NCBI GenBank assembly: GCA_036023115.1
Contig: JAYKKT010000091.1
Coordinates: 29,640,001 to 29,704,000 of the forward strand
Source: Brasenia schreberi
Taxonomy: Eukaryota; Streptophyta; Magnoliopsida; Nymphaeales; Cabombaceae
Length of the DNA stretch: 64,000 nt
Reading direction: 5' to 3'
Below the pieces are notes generated by a model. The model ran no database searches. It was not told where the DNA came from and saw only the letters and a list, made by a program, of their open reading frames with translations. Every line of letters begins with the position of its first letter. Position 1 is the stretch's first letter. The translations under genes were made by a program, and so were the position numbers. Shown in pieces: positions 10,096 through 20,915 of the stretch.

Positions 10096-10472
10096 TGTTA
10101 GGAAAATGGGTCTAGGCCCCTCTGGCCAGGGCCGGGCCAGGGGGGCCACTAGCCGTTGGGGGCCCTGGTCCCCAACGACTACTATTATAATCGTTGGGGC
10201 CCTCTCCCTTCTCTCTTTACTCCCTCACTCTCTCTCACTCTTTTTCACTCATTCTTTCTCTATAAATACACTTGTAATCTCTTGTAAATTTAAGCCTTTG
10301 ATGGCTAATGAATAACGATTATTTATTCAAACTTGTGCTTTATTTATTCTCCTTTTCGCATGCACTTATTGCTCTCTGCTATTCCCTTTTCTAAGGGCTT
10401 GTGATTGTTACTTTGTGGTATTGTCCACTTGTTGATCTTCCACAACTATATTGAAGCATAGACTTCATTACA
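10096..10472 (+). repeat. LTR of copia D (5' LTR) with primer site
   Basis: TGTTAGGAAAATGG at 10096 to TTCATTACA at 10472 (377 bp), followed by TGGTATCAGAGC at 10473-10484. A GC-rich block with near-palindromic CGTTGGGG...CCCCAACG lies at 10155-10200, and a TATA-like CTATAAATACAC near 10260. The last roughly 120 bp plus primer site recur at 27901-28049. Confidence 0.85.
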
Positions 10473-10619
10473 TGGTATCAGAGCTATTTTTTGATCGTGG
10501 GAGTATTATTCATTACCTTGAGAAGTGTGTCAATCATATTTTGTATTGTTCATTGCCTCAAGAAGCGTGCCGATCATATTTTGTAAGTTTACCTCTTTAG
10601 TTTTTTTCTCCTTGAACTA

Positions 10620-11102
10620 TGGATGATAAAGGGGGTTTCAATTTTCGTCTAACACCTTCGAACTATAAAACATGAGCCCAATTTATGGAAAACTATTTGT
10701 ATTTCAAAAAATTATGGGGCTATGTAAGTGGTTTAAAGATAGAACCCTCTATTAATGCTACACTCGAACAAAAAGAGAAATATGAAGGAGGCCATAGAAC
10801 AATCCTATAGGTGCTCATGAATAATGTAAACGAGCACACTATGGACACTTTGGCCGATTTCACTAACGCTAAAGAAGCATGAGAATATTTAAAGAAATCC
10901 CATGTTTAAAGCGATGTGGCTCATAGGATGGCATTAAGAGACAAATTGGTCTCACTTAAAGAAGGAGATAAAAGGGTAAACGAATTTTTTAGGGAATTTT
11001 CCAATGTTTGGAATCAATTGTATGGTTATAAAAAGAAATGTACACAATGTCTTAGTGAGAGACAATGTGAAGACAATGAGGACTTTGTATATCAATTTCT
11101 AA
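10620..11102 (+). pseudogene. Copia D gag, 5' part
   Basis: From ATGGATGATAAAGGG the frame reads FNFRLTPSNYKT, MENYLYFKKLWGYVSG, HRMALRDKLVSLKEGDKRV and CTQCLSERQCED, a copia gag of the type with an internal cysteine pair. Stops replace probable Trp codons at KT*AQF, IL*VLM and EA*EYL, plus a fourth at HV*SD. The frame is cut at about 11102, where minus-strand integrase sequence of another element begins. The copy at 28.2-28.9 kb shares the first three stops. Confidence 0.8.
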
Positions 11103-11296
11103 GAAGTCTTTTCACCACCATTATCAGTTCTAAGAATCTTAACAGTAGACCCAAACTGAGTTTTAATCAAACTATGAACTATAGGAAAAATGAAGGATAC
11201 TTCTGATGTGGACTTCATGAGATAAACAAAGGTAAGTCTAGAATAATCATCAATAAACATAACAAAATATTTGAAGTTTCCCAAAGAAACAAACAA
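11103..11296 (-). pseudogene. Copia G integrase core fragment
   Basis: Reads NFKYFVMFIDDYSRLTFVYL and, about 40 codons on, LRTDNGGE, two acidic positions of the integrase catalytic triad. The frame ends at the junction with copia D gag near 11102, so the final Glu and C-terminal domain are missing. Confidence 0.8.
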
Positions 11297-11341
11297 TTTG
11301 CCTCCTTATATCCTAAAACATAACAAATTTAATATAGGAGT

Positions 11342-11440
11342 TACCAAACAATTTGCCTCCCCATATTCAGTGTGATGTATGTCAAAGGGCTAAACATTAT
11401 AGAGCCTCTTTTTCTAATAGTAAGTCGAGACCATCAACTC
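11342..11440 (+). pseudogene. Inverted integrase zinc-finger segment
   Basis: The plus strand encodes IQCDVCQRAKHYRASFSNSK, the CxxC half of a copia integrase zinc finger, although all surrounding copia coding is on the minus strand. It corresponds to the part of G that should lie just upstream of its integrase core. Direct evidence of an internal inversion. Confidence 0.75.
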
Positions 11441-11858
11441 CATTTGTTTGGTCGTGTAGGAAAGAAACATAACAAATTTTTTAGAAAGGAGTTACCACTA
11501 ATACTATAGGAGGTAGGAGGACTTCATTATGTCTTAGATGAAGAGATTGAAGGTTGGTCGTGTAGTCTTGTTTCTATTTCTACAATTTGCTTCTTCAACC
11601 CCACCATTTCATCTATAGGATTTAATTCAGTCTTCTTTTCAGAGGTAGCTGTCACATGACTACCCTAATCTTTATATTCTGTTGGACGTCCAAGCAATGT
11701 GCATGTGTATGTCTCCTCTTTCCATAATGAGTACACTGCAATTTATTCTTATTCTCATAATTCTGAAATCTTCCTCTTCCTCGGCCTCTAACTGAATCTC
11801 TTCCTCTCTGATAATTTATTTGTTCCCGACCAGCAAAGGCAGATTTCTCAATTTGTAT

Positions 11859-12510
11859 CTAATCACCTTTCTCTAAATTTCTTCGATCTTCCTCCCTCAA
11901 AAGAAGAGAATATGCTTCTAATGAAGGAAGTTCTTCACTACTTAGAACATTTAGTTTGATTGATTCGTATTCGAAAGAAATTCTCCAAAGCATATCAAAC
12001 ACTTTTCGGATTTCACCATTTGTCGTTCTCTCCTTTATTTTCCACAAGATATCTTTGTTCATTACAAAGTTCTCTTAGTTCTTCATCATACTCACTCATG
12101 GATCTGGTTCCTTGGCGACATCTTCTTACACTCTTAATGATTTCATACTCTTTGGCTATATTTCTTTGTCTTGAGTAAACTTCTTCAACCGCAGTCCAAA
12201 TTTCTACAACTGATTTCATGTACATGAATGTTTTGCTAATAGAGGGATGCATAGATTAGATAAGTCATGAACTTACCAATGCATCATCCTTTAACCATTT
12301 TTCAAAATTGGTGACATCTTCTTCATACTGTGGTTGGTTCTCTTTGATAATATGTAATTTTCCTTTAGTACGTAGGATACGTTTCATCGATCTTACCCAT
12401 TCTCTATAGTTTTTTCCTTCTAACCGAATACTCATGACTTAAAATGGTTCGATTTTCTTATCATGTCCATAAGCAGTAATCGACAACTCTTCCTTCATTC
12501 TTCCCTCCAT
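11859..12510 (-). pseudogene. Copia G gag
   Basis: Start ATG at 12510 (MEGRMKEE). Readable segments: MHPSISKTFMYMKSVVEIWT, RRCRQGTRSMSEYDEELREL, then after a stop near 12063 a frame with VFDMLWRISFEYESIKLNVL and LPSLEAYSLLLREEDRRNLE. It is close to the gag of element A, so A and G are related families. Several stops and a shift make it non-functional. Confidence 0.8.
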
Positions 12511-12930
12511 CTTTCAAACCCCTTTTTCTTGAATTTCTACAAGTAGACGATCTGTGAAAATCTTCTCTTCAGATATTGTCCCATTTTTTACACGATAAAA
12601 GAATGGAAGACTCACGTGGATATCGACTGAATCAACTCGAGGAAGGCTTTGATACCATGTGCAAAAATATCAAAAAAAATAAAATAAAAAAGTTGCAGAA
12701 GTAGTGTACAAAAGATAGCAGGATTCGGTCAACCTCTCTTGTGATGATGCCCCTCTTCCTTTCTCTTTCTTTCTCTCACTTTCTCATTACCAACAATAGG
12801 ATTTACATCTCTTAAATACCTATCTAACAAAGTCAAAATTACCTAAGTGTCATTAATGAGGCTTATTTAAAGCTACCTTTAAAAACAAACTAAACAGTAC
12901 ATAACAAAAGACTAAAGCAAATAAATAAAA

Positions 12931-13750
12931 AACAGAGTTATGCGCAGCTGATGTGATTCTCGCGTGCCCTATCTCTTAACAGACCAAAATTATACACGAT
13001 ATGATACGCGTCGAAGAACACAATCCTACCATCAAAAGAAATACTATCACCCAATCCAACAACATGATCATCCTCTTCCTTAAACATCTCTAAATCATCT
13101 TTATGTTGTCTCCTCTCATGTATACTCTCAATCATCTTTAGATATTGCCATTTAATGGTTTTTGATAATTTTCTAACTCTGCCCGTGGGAGCAACTTCTT
13201 TCCTAGTCCCTGTTAAATAATATTCCAATCGTAAAATTACATCACTAATCACCTTCTCACAAAATAAACATTTTATCTTCAATATGTTTCTCTAAACTAT
13301 TGTACCCCACTATCATGTTGGATCATCGGATCGAGATTGAGAGTCCCTAACACCCCTTCCTACCATCTCAATTGAACACTTCAATCTAATAAAAACTTGA
13401 AAATAAAAGCACTTCATAAATCCTCAATCTTCACATAAACTCAAAAAGTATACGATAACTCGGGTCGTGGCTTTGCACAATCATTGTAAAACAATTTGTT
13501 TAGAGCATTGAACGCCAAAGAAGGGGGATCCACTGGAGACACACTTAGAAGCCTTTGAGAGTGTTGAATAGAAGCCAAAAACTTACAAAAACATGAGTTT
13601 CACTTCGAATCCCTGGTCGTATCGCTCGTATCGTACGATATGACATGATATTTTTTTGTATGCAATACATACAAGTATATCATATTGTGGAGCCCCACAC
13701 TACGATATGTATTATACCGTATTGATATAGTGCGATACAAATAACACTAG
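12931..13750 (-). mobile_element. hAT transposon remnant (H3) with BED zinc finger
   Basis: On the minus strand a terminal sequence CTAGTGTTATTTGTATCGCAC begins at 13750 and resembles the inverted repeat of elements H1 and H2. Downstream, the frame 13282-12938 starts MKIKCLFCEKVISDVILRLE and continues YLTGTRKEVAP, matching the BED zinc finger (C-x2-C...H) at the N-terminus of plant hAT transposases; the His is changed (YYL for xHL), so the finger is degenerate. The acidic segment EMFKEEDDHVV follows. From about 13027 downward the sequence resembles a hAT terminus again, so a deletion or second insertion has removed the catalytic domain. Its far end was not found. Confidence 0.6.
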
Positions 13751-14078
13751 TTAGAAATATTCTGATATGAAATGTACTAAGAAATGGGATAAGTGCAAGA
13801 TCTTTTCCCTTTTCGTAGTACAATAGAAACATCCAACTGATCTTATGTGTGTTCTATAGTGCTAGGTTCATATTCACCCTCAATTGGTTGTGGATTGGAG
13901 TAGGGTAGTTTCGCTTTGGGCATAGTAGACTGCAGAACTTCAGTACGAGTAGTGTCCTTCTTTCGTCTTCTATACATTTTATTTTCTTCATAGGCCTATT
14001 TTGTGATTCTATAGTCTTTGACTGTGGAGTATCTTCCCATCTTATTTCTGGTTCTGAAGATATAGGAGGAGATATAGG
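13751..14078 (-). pseudogene. Copia J integrase-RT linker, distal part
   Basis: Minus-strand frame with EYEPSTIEHT and VLRKGKRSCTYPIS, the RKG-R-C-xxPI-Y pattern found just upstream of RT in copia polyproteins. It is separated from the rest of J's integrase by hAT element H1, whose 8-bp target duplication marks the join. Confidence 0.7.
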
Positions 14079-15084
14079 CAGTGTTATCCGTATCGCACCA
14101 ATACGTATCGTATCGTGGGCAACACGATACGATACGAAACACTACCCCGTATCATAAAACGGTAAATATCGTATCGTATCTTGCGATACGCCCCCAAAAA
14201 AATTCAAAAAAAAAACAATTTTTTAGGGTTTCTGGCCTCTCTTCACTTCTCTTTAAGGCATCCTTCGATATGCTTATTTGAGATTACAAAATGTGTATGT
14301 AACATGTAAATTTCGTTAGAGAGAACTTAACTAACCAAATTGCCAAATACACGATATGCCCGTATATGAAAAAATATTCATATAATGCATGTACCAATCA
14401 AATTTATGTATCAAATATGAATAATCATCTATTTGTTGACAATATTCAAACCAGTGGTATCCGTATCGCACCGTATCATACGATATAGTATGATACATAT
14501 CGTACACGATACACCTATATGTATCGTATATAACAACTTATCGCCTTAAGAAAGTCAGTTTGATCTAATAAGTTTGAATATTTTTGATATATTAGAAGAT
14601 TGGGTTCTGGAAGACACTGAAGAAAATGCCCTCCTAACTAAAGAAGGCATTGCTTGGATTAATTTGGAAGGAGCGCAACAATATCAATGAGATAAAGAAT
14701 TTGATTTTGAAGAAGAAGGTGTTGCTGATGATGATGATGAAGATCTGCAACAAGGAGAAGATGAAGATTATTTAGTTGATGATCCTTATTACAATTTGTA
14801 AAATGTAACATTGTAACTGTAAACTGTGTCTGTATTTTATTTTTTGGATTCAAAATATGTAAATTTGGATGTAATTGTTCAATGTTGAATGCTCAATCTC
14901 TACTAAACTTACATTATATGAATCTAAAGCAATTACCAGATTTTTACTGAAATTTTCCTGATTTTTTTTATTTTTTTCAAATTTTTAATTAATTTTTATA
15001 TTATTTTAATATTAAAGTACGAAACGATACGCCCGTATCATGGAGCCCAATGATACACGATACGATACGCGTCAGACAACACTG
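14079..15084 (+). mobile_element. hAT transposon H1, non-autonomous, TSD GATATAGG
   Basis: Left terminus CAGTGTTATCCGTATCGCACC at 14079, right terminus GATACGCGTCAGACAACACTG ending 15084, an imperfect inverted repeat. The 8-bp duplication GATATAGG is exact at 14071-14078 and 15085-15092; 8 bp is the hAT signature. Subterminal regions are rich in GTATCGTATC/GATACGATAC. The only coding trace is the acidic transposase tail at about 14600-14800 (plus), with EDLQQGEDEDYLVDDPYYN before a stop. A second terminus-like block at 14452 (CAGTGGTATCCGTATCGCACC) may be a nested relic. Confidence 0.85.
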
Positions 15085-15775
15085 GATATAGGCATGACAG
15101 TAGAATCTTGATGCTCCATAGATGCTTTCTCCTCCCTCCTGTCATAATATGTTAAATCCTCGAGGAAGGTCACATCCATAAATACATACACTTTCTTCTT
15201 ACTCGGATCATAACTTACGTAACCCTTCTATATTGATAAGCAACCCAAAAACATGCACTTGATAGCTTTACCATCCAGTGTATCTCTATACCTTATGATC
15301 ATACACATAGCACACACATCCAAATATTTGAGTGGAATATCAAATAGTTTTTTTTTCAAGCATGAATACCTATAGAAGGATTTTATCTTTTAATATTGTA
15401 CAAGGGGTCCTATTTATAAGGAATACCACCATTAGAACCGCATCTTCCAAAAAAACACTTAGGCACGTTACCTAAAATAAGAAGTGATCTGACATATGAT
15501 GTATGAACAATCTCTAAAATATGGCGATTTTTCCTTTCTGTTACTCCATTCTGTTGGGGTGTGTATGCATATGATGTATGATGAACTATGTCGTGATTCT
15601 TCAAATACAATTGAAGATGCACCTTGTTGAATTCTCTACTGTTATCTTATCTGATGCATTTGATTAAACATTGGAATTTATTCATCATGAGTTTATGAAA
15701 TAAAGAGAATATGGTTGAAACTTTACTCTTGTTTTTAAATAAGTAGACCATGGTGAATCTAGTATAATTATCAAG
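15085..15775 (-). pseudogene. Copia J integrase core and C-terminal part
   Basis: Minus frame: TRFTMVYLFKNKSKVSTIFS, YAYTPQQNGVTERKNRHILE (the final Glu of the DDE triad lies in TERKN) and, near 15180, VYVFMDVTFLEDL. Stops at several points. The core begins abruptly at 15775, where J's RT begins on the opposite strand, so J carries an internal inversion. Confidence 0.8.
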
Positions 15776-17936
15776 TTATTAGTCTTGGGTTTACCAGAAG
15801 TGTAAGTGACCATACTTTGTTTATAAGGAGAGGAAAAGGGATATGTGTTTTACTTGTATATGTGAATGATATTATTATTACTGGCGAAAATGAAAATGAA
15901 ATCAAGTTGCTAAAGGATCAACCAGTGTTGTTCGATGCATATCGTATCATGTATCATTTTGGTCCACGATACGGGCATATGTATCGTAGCGTATCATACT
16001 TTAATATTAAAAATTAGAAAAAATATGATAACTGCAAAGATTTCATATAATGCAAAGTTTAGTACATATTGATCTTTCACCATGAACAATTAAAAAAATT
16101 ACATATTTTGAAGCAAAAAATAAATACATTTACATTTACATATTGTAATGAGGATCATCAACTAAATAATCTTCATCTTCTCTTTGCTGAAGATTCTCAC
16201 CACCTTTTGCTTCAATATCAAAATCTTTATCTCCTTGATGTTGTTGTTGCACTCCTTCCAAATTAATCCATGCAATGTCTTCTTCGGTTAGGAGTATATT
16301 TTCTTCGTTATCTTCTATAATCAACTCCTCTAATATATTAAAATTAAAAAACTACTATCTTTGTACATGTAGTTGGCACATTTGTTGATTTTCATATGTG
16401 AGCAAAATGATGAGCTTCATTTATTTGATTATTGAGTCTATGACACCCCAGTGATGTGATATTAATACTTGATGATATCCTCTTTTTCTCTTACTGGAGA
16501 CTAGCTTTTTAATTAATGCTTGAAGTGGTTTGAAACAGAAAGATGATGGATGGATGTTGTGGGTCAAAATCAAGTCATCTGGTTACTTCTGATCTCACTT
16601 TATGGGCTAAGCTAAGCCTCACACACGTGGGTCATGTTTAACTCAATAGAAGTCGTGTAAGGTGAACCCTAAAATAGTGAAGTTGTGAAATGCCCACCCA
16701 ATAAACTGAGGCAACCAAATTGTTCTTCATTGTTTGCGATTTCATGAAATTAAAAACTAGTAGCAGAAATATACCTAAAAGTTGGCAACAAAAAGGGAAA
16801 TGATTTTGTCATAATTGTTATTTGTTCATAAATTATTCTTATTCAATAAAATTCTTATAAACTAACTGGAATTTACATGTTACACACATGCAGCTTGCAA
16901 TCCCAAATGAGCACGCCGGAAGATGCCTTAGGGAGGAGTGAAGAGAGGCGAATAGAGGCTAGAAACCCGCAAAAGAAAAATTGAAAATAAAAAACTGAAA
17001 AAAAATAAAAAAAAATCTTTTTGGCAGTATCACCTATATCGTATGATATGGTGTGATGTGGATAACATTGGGATCAATTACTCTCTCTCTATTTGACGTG
17101 AAGGATCTCGGACCTCTACACTATTTTCTAGGGATTAAAGTCTTAAAGAATTCCAGTGGTATATTCTTAACTCAAAGGAAATATACTATAGATTTATTGA
17201 GAGATACATAGATGCTAGAGTGTAAACCTTCAAGTGTACCTACGGATAGTAATTTGAAATTGAATGCTCATACTAAAGAGACTTTAGAAAAACTTGGTGA
17301 ATACCAAAGACTAGTGGGATGGATTATATACTTAACCATTAGATGCTTAGATATTTCATATGTTGTAAGTATGGTGAGCCGATTTATGCATTGTCCTACA
17401 AAAATTCATATGAATGCAGTATGTCAAATATTGAGGTACCTAAAGTATACTCCTGGAAATGGGTTATGAATACAACACACAATCGTTTGAACACTAAGGT
17501 TTATATAAATGCATTGGGCAGGATCTTCTGATGATAGGAGATCTACCTCAGGATACTTGACTATGGTGGGTGGCAACATAGTGTTATAAAAAAGTAAAAA
17601 GCATATTGTAGTAGCGATTGGTGTGTGTGAAACTATGTGGCTAAAGTTGTTACTGCAAGAACTTAGCACTTATTCATAAAAATCAAATTTGTTCTATTGT
17701 GATAACCAAGCAACAATACAAATAGCTACTAATCCCATGTATCATGAAAGAACCAAGCACATCAAAATTGGCTGTCACTTTATAAGAGATACAGTAAAGT
17801 CACGAGATACAAATGATATATGTTAAATGAGAAGACCACTATGCAGATTTCTTAACGAAAGTGCTAGGAAAAGGAAGAGTGGAAAAACGTCTCACCAAGT
17901 TGAGCACTTATAGTATCTTTGTCTCAACTTGAGGAG
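15776..17936 (+). pseudogene. Copia J reverse transcriptase and RNase H (split by hAT H2)
   Basis: Two blocks, 15776-15922 and 17079-17936. Before the hAT insert the frame reads LLVYVNDIIITGENENE: the YVDD active site is YVND, so a catalytic Asp is lost. After it: FDVKDLGPLHYFLGIKVL, FLTQRKYTIDLL, ISYVVSMVSRFMHCPT and ILRYLKYTPGNG, then an RNase H remnant and the tail before the LTR. A stop at WVM*-type positions and a missing RNase H start make it dead. It is followed by polypurine CTTGAGGAG and the 3' LTR. Confidence 0.85.
15923..17070 (-). mobile_element. hAT transposon H2, non-autonomous, TSD GGATCAA(C/T)
   Basis: Termini CAGTGTTGTTCGATGCATATCG at 15923 and GGTGTGATGTGGATAACATTG ending 17070. 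Duplication GGATCAAC (15915-15922) against GGATCAAT (17071-17078), one mismatch in 8. It sits inside the RT frame of copia J, which resumes exactly after it. Like H1 it keeps only the transposase C-terminal tail, here on the minus strand (16324-16136): TEEDIAWINLEGVQQQHQGD ending EDEDYLVDDPHYN. H1 and H2 belong to one family. Confidence 0.85.
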
Positions 17937-18265
17937 TGTTGAAGAATAATTATGATTTATACGTTTGTGTTTAGTTTAGTTTTGTATTTTGTTTATGATT
18001 GATTGTCTAGTCTAGTTTTGAATTAGATTTACTTATAAATACTAATGTGTTGTTGCCCATTAGTTAAGAGAAATAATTGAGATTAGAGAGTCTAGTTTTG
18101 AATTAGATTTACTTATAAATACTAATGTCTTGTTGCCCATTAGTTAAGAGAAATAATCGAGATTAGAGAGAGAGTGCAGTCGCTTGAGCAAGGAAGATTG
18201 ACCTGCCTCCTCCTCATCTCCTTTAATCTCTTGTATTAGATTATATTTTCCTTTGTTTATCAACA
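17937..18265 (+). repeat. 3' LTR of copia J with 80-bp internal duplication
   Basis: TGTTGAAGAATAATT at 17937 to TATCAACA at 18265 (329 bp). It contains two tandem 80-bp copies, 18011-18090 and 18091-18170, differing at two positions. The LTR is followed by TTAAC, a candidate 5-bp target duplication; the other copy was not found. Confidence 0.8.
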
Positions 18266-18270
18266 TTAAC

Positions 18271-18325
18271 TTGCCGACCGCGTCTAGTATGGGAAAAGGC
18301 TTAGTTGTTATTGTAGTTGTTGTTG
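18271..18325 (+). mobile_element. 55-bp RTE LINE 3'-end insertion with 13-bp TSD
   Basis: Consists only of the RTE 3' terminus (TAGTATGGGAAAAGGCTTAG followed by a TTG/TTA-rich tail), matching the ends of the copies at 59.1 and 63.6 kb. It is bracketed by the perfect duplication TATCAACATTAAC at 18258-18270 and 18326-18338. The duplicated target includes the last 8 bp of copia J's LTR, so it is younger than J. Confidence 0.9.
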
Positions 18326-18889
18326 TATCAACATTAACAAGCCAAGTGTGAACATGAATTCTTGATATGAATTTGGGTTCTAGAGAAACATTAAATCAAA
18401 GTCATCAATCCGAAGGAACAGAAGCATATATTCATATGAATATGAAGGTTCCACAATGACTGACATTTTTAAAATATCAAAATCAACTCCTATTGGTCCA
18501 AGAGGGGACCTTTAAAAAAATCAAAAGCAGGTTGAACAATGAAAAGCAGCATACCAAGCAAGCAGTAAACAAGGATTGACTTTCTCCCCCTAAGGAACCT
18601 CTAAGAATGTGAGCAAGTTTGCTCTCCCTCCATGCAATCCTGTTTTCATTCATGTTCAGCTCCCAGTAAATCACAGAGAGATCGGTTAACTCTTGCACTT
18701 TGGATCTTGTGAGAACTGTCCTCGATGTTCTGCTTCATATTGTCATAGACTGCTAATTCCAAATACATAAGCATGCCATTAAAAATTTAAGAGCTCAAAA
18801 TATGTAAAAACTACTACTACTATGGAGACACAAAATTTTCACTCCAAGCCTATGTAGAGACTTGAAACGAGAATTTCTAATCTACTCTT

Positions 18890-20174
18890 ACGTGAGCATG
18901 CCAACTAGTTTTCAAAAACTAGCAAAGTATAACAAATCTGACTAAAAATGGCGATTGTGGCTAAGCGGGCTCTTTTCGCTTTAGGCCTTCTTGAACCGAT
19001 GCTAGGGTCAGCCTAAGCGCTTAGAAACTTCAATTCTAAAGGTGAGAGACTCCAATTCACATGAGGATGAGGTGTTTGTCAAAGAAAAAGTGAGTGCACT
19101 TGGTTTCAAGCTTCCAAATGAACAAGTTCTGAAAAATAAAAAGTTTTGTTTTCAAGACTTGTTTCTCGAATCGTTTTCAATGCCTTTTAGACCTCCTAAA
19201 ATCATCCAAATTTTACAGGAAAAAGCCTAAGATGTGAAGAGTCTTTAGCAATTTTCAGATCGTGATTCAGAGTTGTATTATTGCAAAATTAAATCTGAGA
19301 AGTGCCTCTACTTAGGCACCCGAAATTGTTGTCACAGAAATAAAAGACTCAAAGATAAGCTTGTATCTAAGTGCTCAGAGTTCCAAATTTAATGAATTTG
19401 ATCTTTATGCAAAGCTATGGATGTCAGCTTTCCATTGAATCAAAATTCATCGATTTTGGAGACTTATAGACAGAGTTATAGGATAAAAACCCAGGCTCTG
19501 TTGCAGGAAAATTGGTTGGACAAGCAGTTTACAGAAATTATTCTGATTTTGCACAATTTTAATTATGAGGTTGGACGACCCTAAAATTCTTAAAAAATTT
19601 ATTAGAAGTGGGCCTCTGTGTGTAGAATATGTGCAAAGTTTCAGAGCAATTGGAGCATATGTTTGAGAATTAAAAATAAAGCAATCAACGTATGCAGATA
19701 TGATGAAATCCAATTTTCATGTTTTTAGAATCATACGTGATGCAAACTCACATGAATTGAAATTGCAACAACACAACGTCACAAATTTAAATTGCTGAAG
19801 GAAAATGAAGGAAATATGTATATAAGCTTAAGCATAGAGGGGATAAAGAGTATAGAGTATTCTATAGAATATATTGGGGAAGAATCACATAAACAAACAC
19901 ATAGAGTGCATATGTGTGAATTAAAATTCATCAAATCTACTCATTATTACAACATTGGGGGAGACAAGGCTCCATTAATACAACCCCTTTCAATTTGAAT
20001 TAAAGGAGAAGAAGGATTAGAATCAAAGTTTATGAATATTTACAGCCTTCCCCCACGAATTTGAACTCCCAAAAGGAATTCAGCACTCCCTTCTTCCTTG
20101 ACTCAATCTCACTCACACTCAATGTGCAACCCTTAGCCTAGAACTATCCCCAATCCCTCTCTTGCTTCACTCCC
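18890..20174 (+). repeat. LTR-like noncoding sequence in kinesin intron
   Basis: No gene found. The segment 18895-19040 (with TAGGCCTTCTTGAACCG) recurs in inverted orientation at about 24165-24320. Long stretches of TTTCAGA/AATTTTCAG-like sequence resemble U5/leader regions of large plant Gypsy LTRs, but no PBS or coding domain supports a lineage. Confidence 0.4.
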
Positions 20175-20900
20175 TTGTGTAGACACCCAAAATTTTCTTT
20201 TAAAATTCTTACCTTTTTAGGAAAGTATCCATTTTTGGTAATTTTGGGTTTTTGAAGGAAAAAGGCACTAAACGAGTTTGTTTTGGTACCAAAATTTTAT
20301 GAAAGCTTTAAAATGATGAAAGAATACTTTCCTTTCTGAAAACTTCGAATTTTGACAAAATTGGAAAAAAATGACGATTTTGCCCCTGGCATGGAAAAGC
20401 TGGATTTCATTTTCTTAAAAGATTTATGACAAAAACATATGTTGAAAGCTTGCCTTTTGAAAAGATACAGGCATGTATAAGATAATTTGACACCTGAAAA
20501 GGTAGGTGGGTGCCCAAAAAGGAGAGCGGGCATCAAGAAGGGAAAGTGAGCTTCTCAAAAAGAAAAGTTCATATTCGGAAAGAAATCAGTTGCCCGAGGG
20601 AAAAGTTGATGTTATCAAAGGAAAGGAAAGATGGAAGCAAGAACGAACACTTCCGAAAACGAAGGTTTGGTATCAAACGCCTTTCGTAACATGTCTACGT
20701 TATATTTGGGTATCGAGGTAATTAGTATTGATATATATCAATTTGCATCGTCATTGATATGTTATGATAAGAGCAATTTTAATATCCCAATACTCGTGGA
20801 AAGGATTGAATGAGCATGATAGTTGATTTTCAAAAACGTAACATGGGCTTAATAGAACACATTCATAGTAGAAAGGCATGTAACATGTATTTGCTTAACT
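20175..20900 (+). repeat. LTR-like start TGTGTAGACACCCAAAATTT
   Basis: A TG-initiated sequence similar, in inverted orientation, to TGTAAACACCCAAAATTT at 25146 (minus). The two could be LTR starts of two opposite elements or terminal inverted repeats of one. Roughly 20-25 bp match before divergence. Short frames here (20506-20721 and others) show no domain. Confidence 0.35.
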
Positions 20901-20915
20901 ACTGTTACAGCAAGT

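Larger units (their letters stand above)
11103..12930 (-). mobile_element. Copia element G, scrambled (LTR, gag, integrase core)
   Basis: Minus order: LTR from about 12930 to 12658 (outer edge uncertain), primer site TGGTATCAAAGC 12657-12646, gag 12510-11859, a zinc-knuckle and linker remnant 11500-11780, then integrase core 11296-11103. RT is absent. An integrase zinc-finger piece lies inverted on the plus strand at about 11342-11440. Confidence 0.75.
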
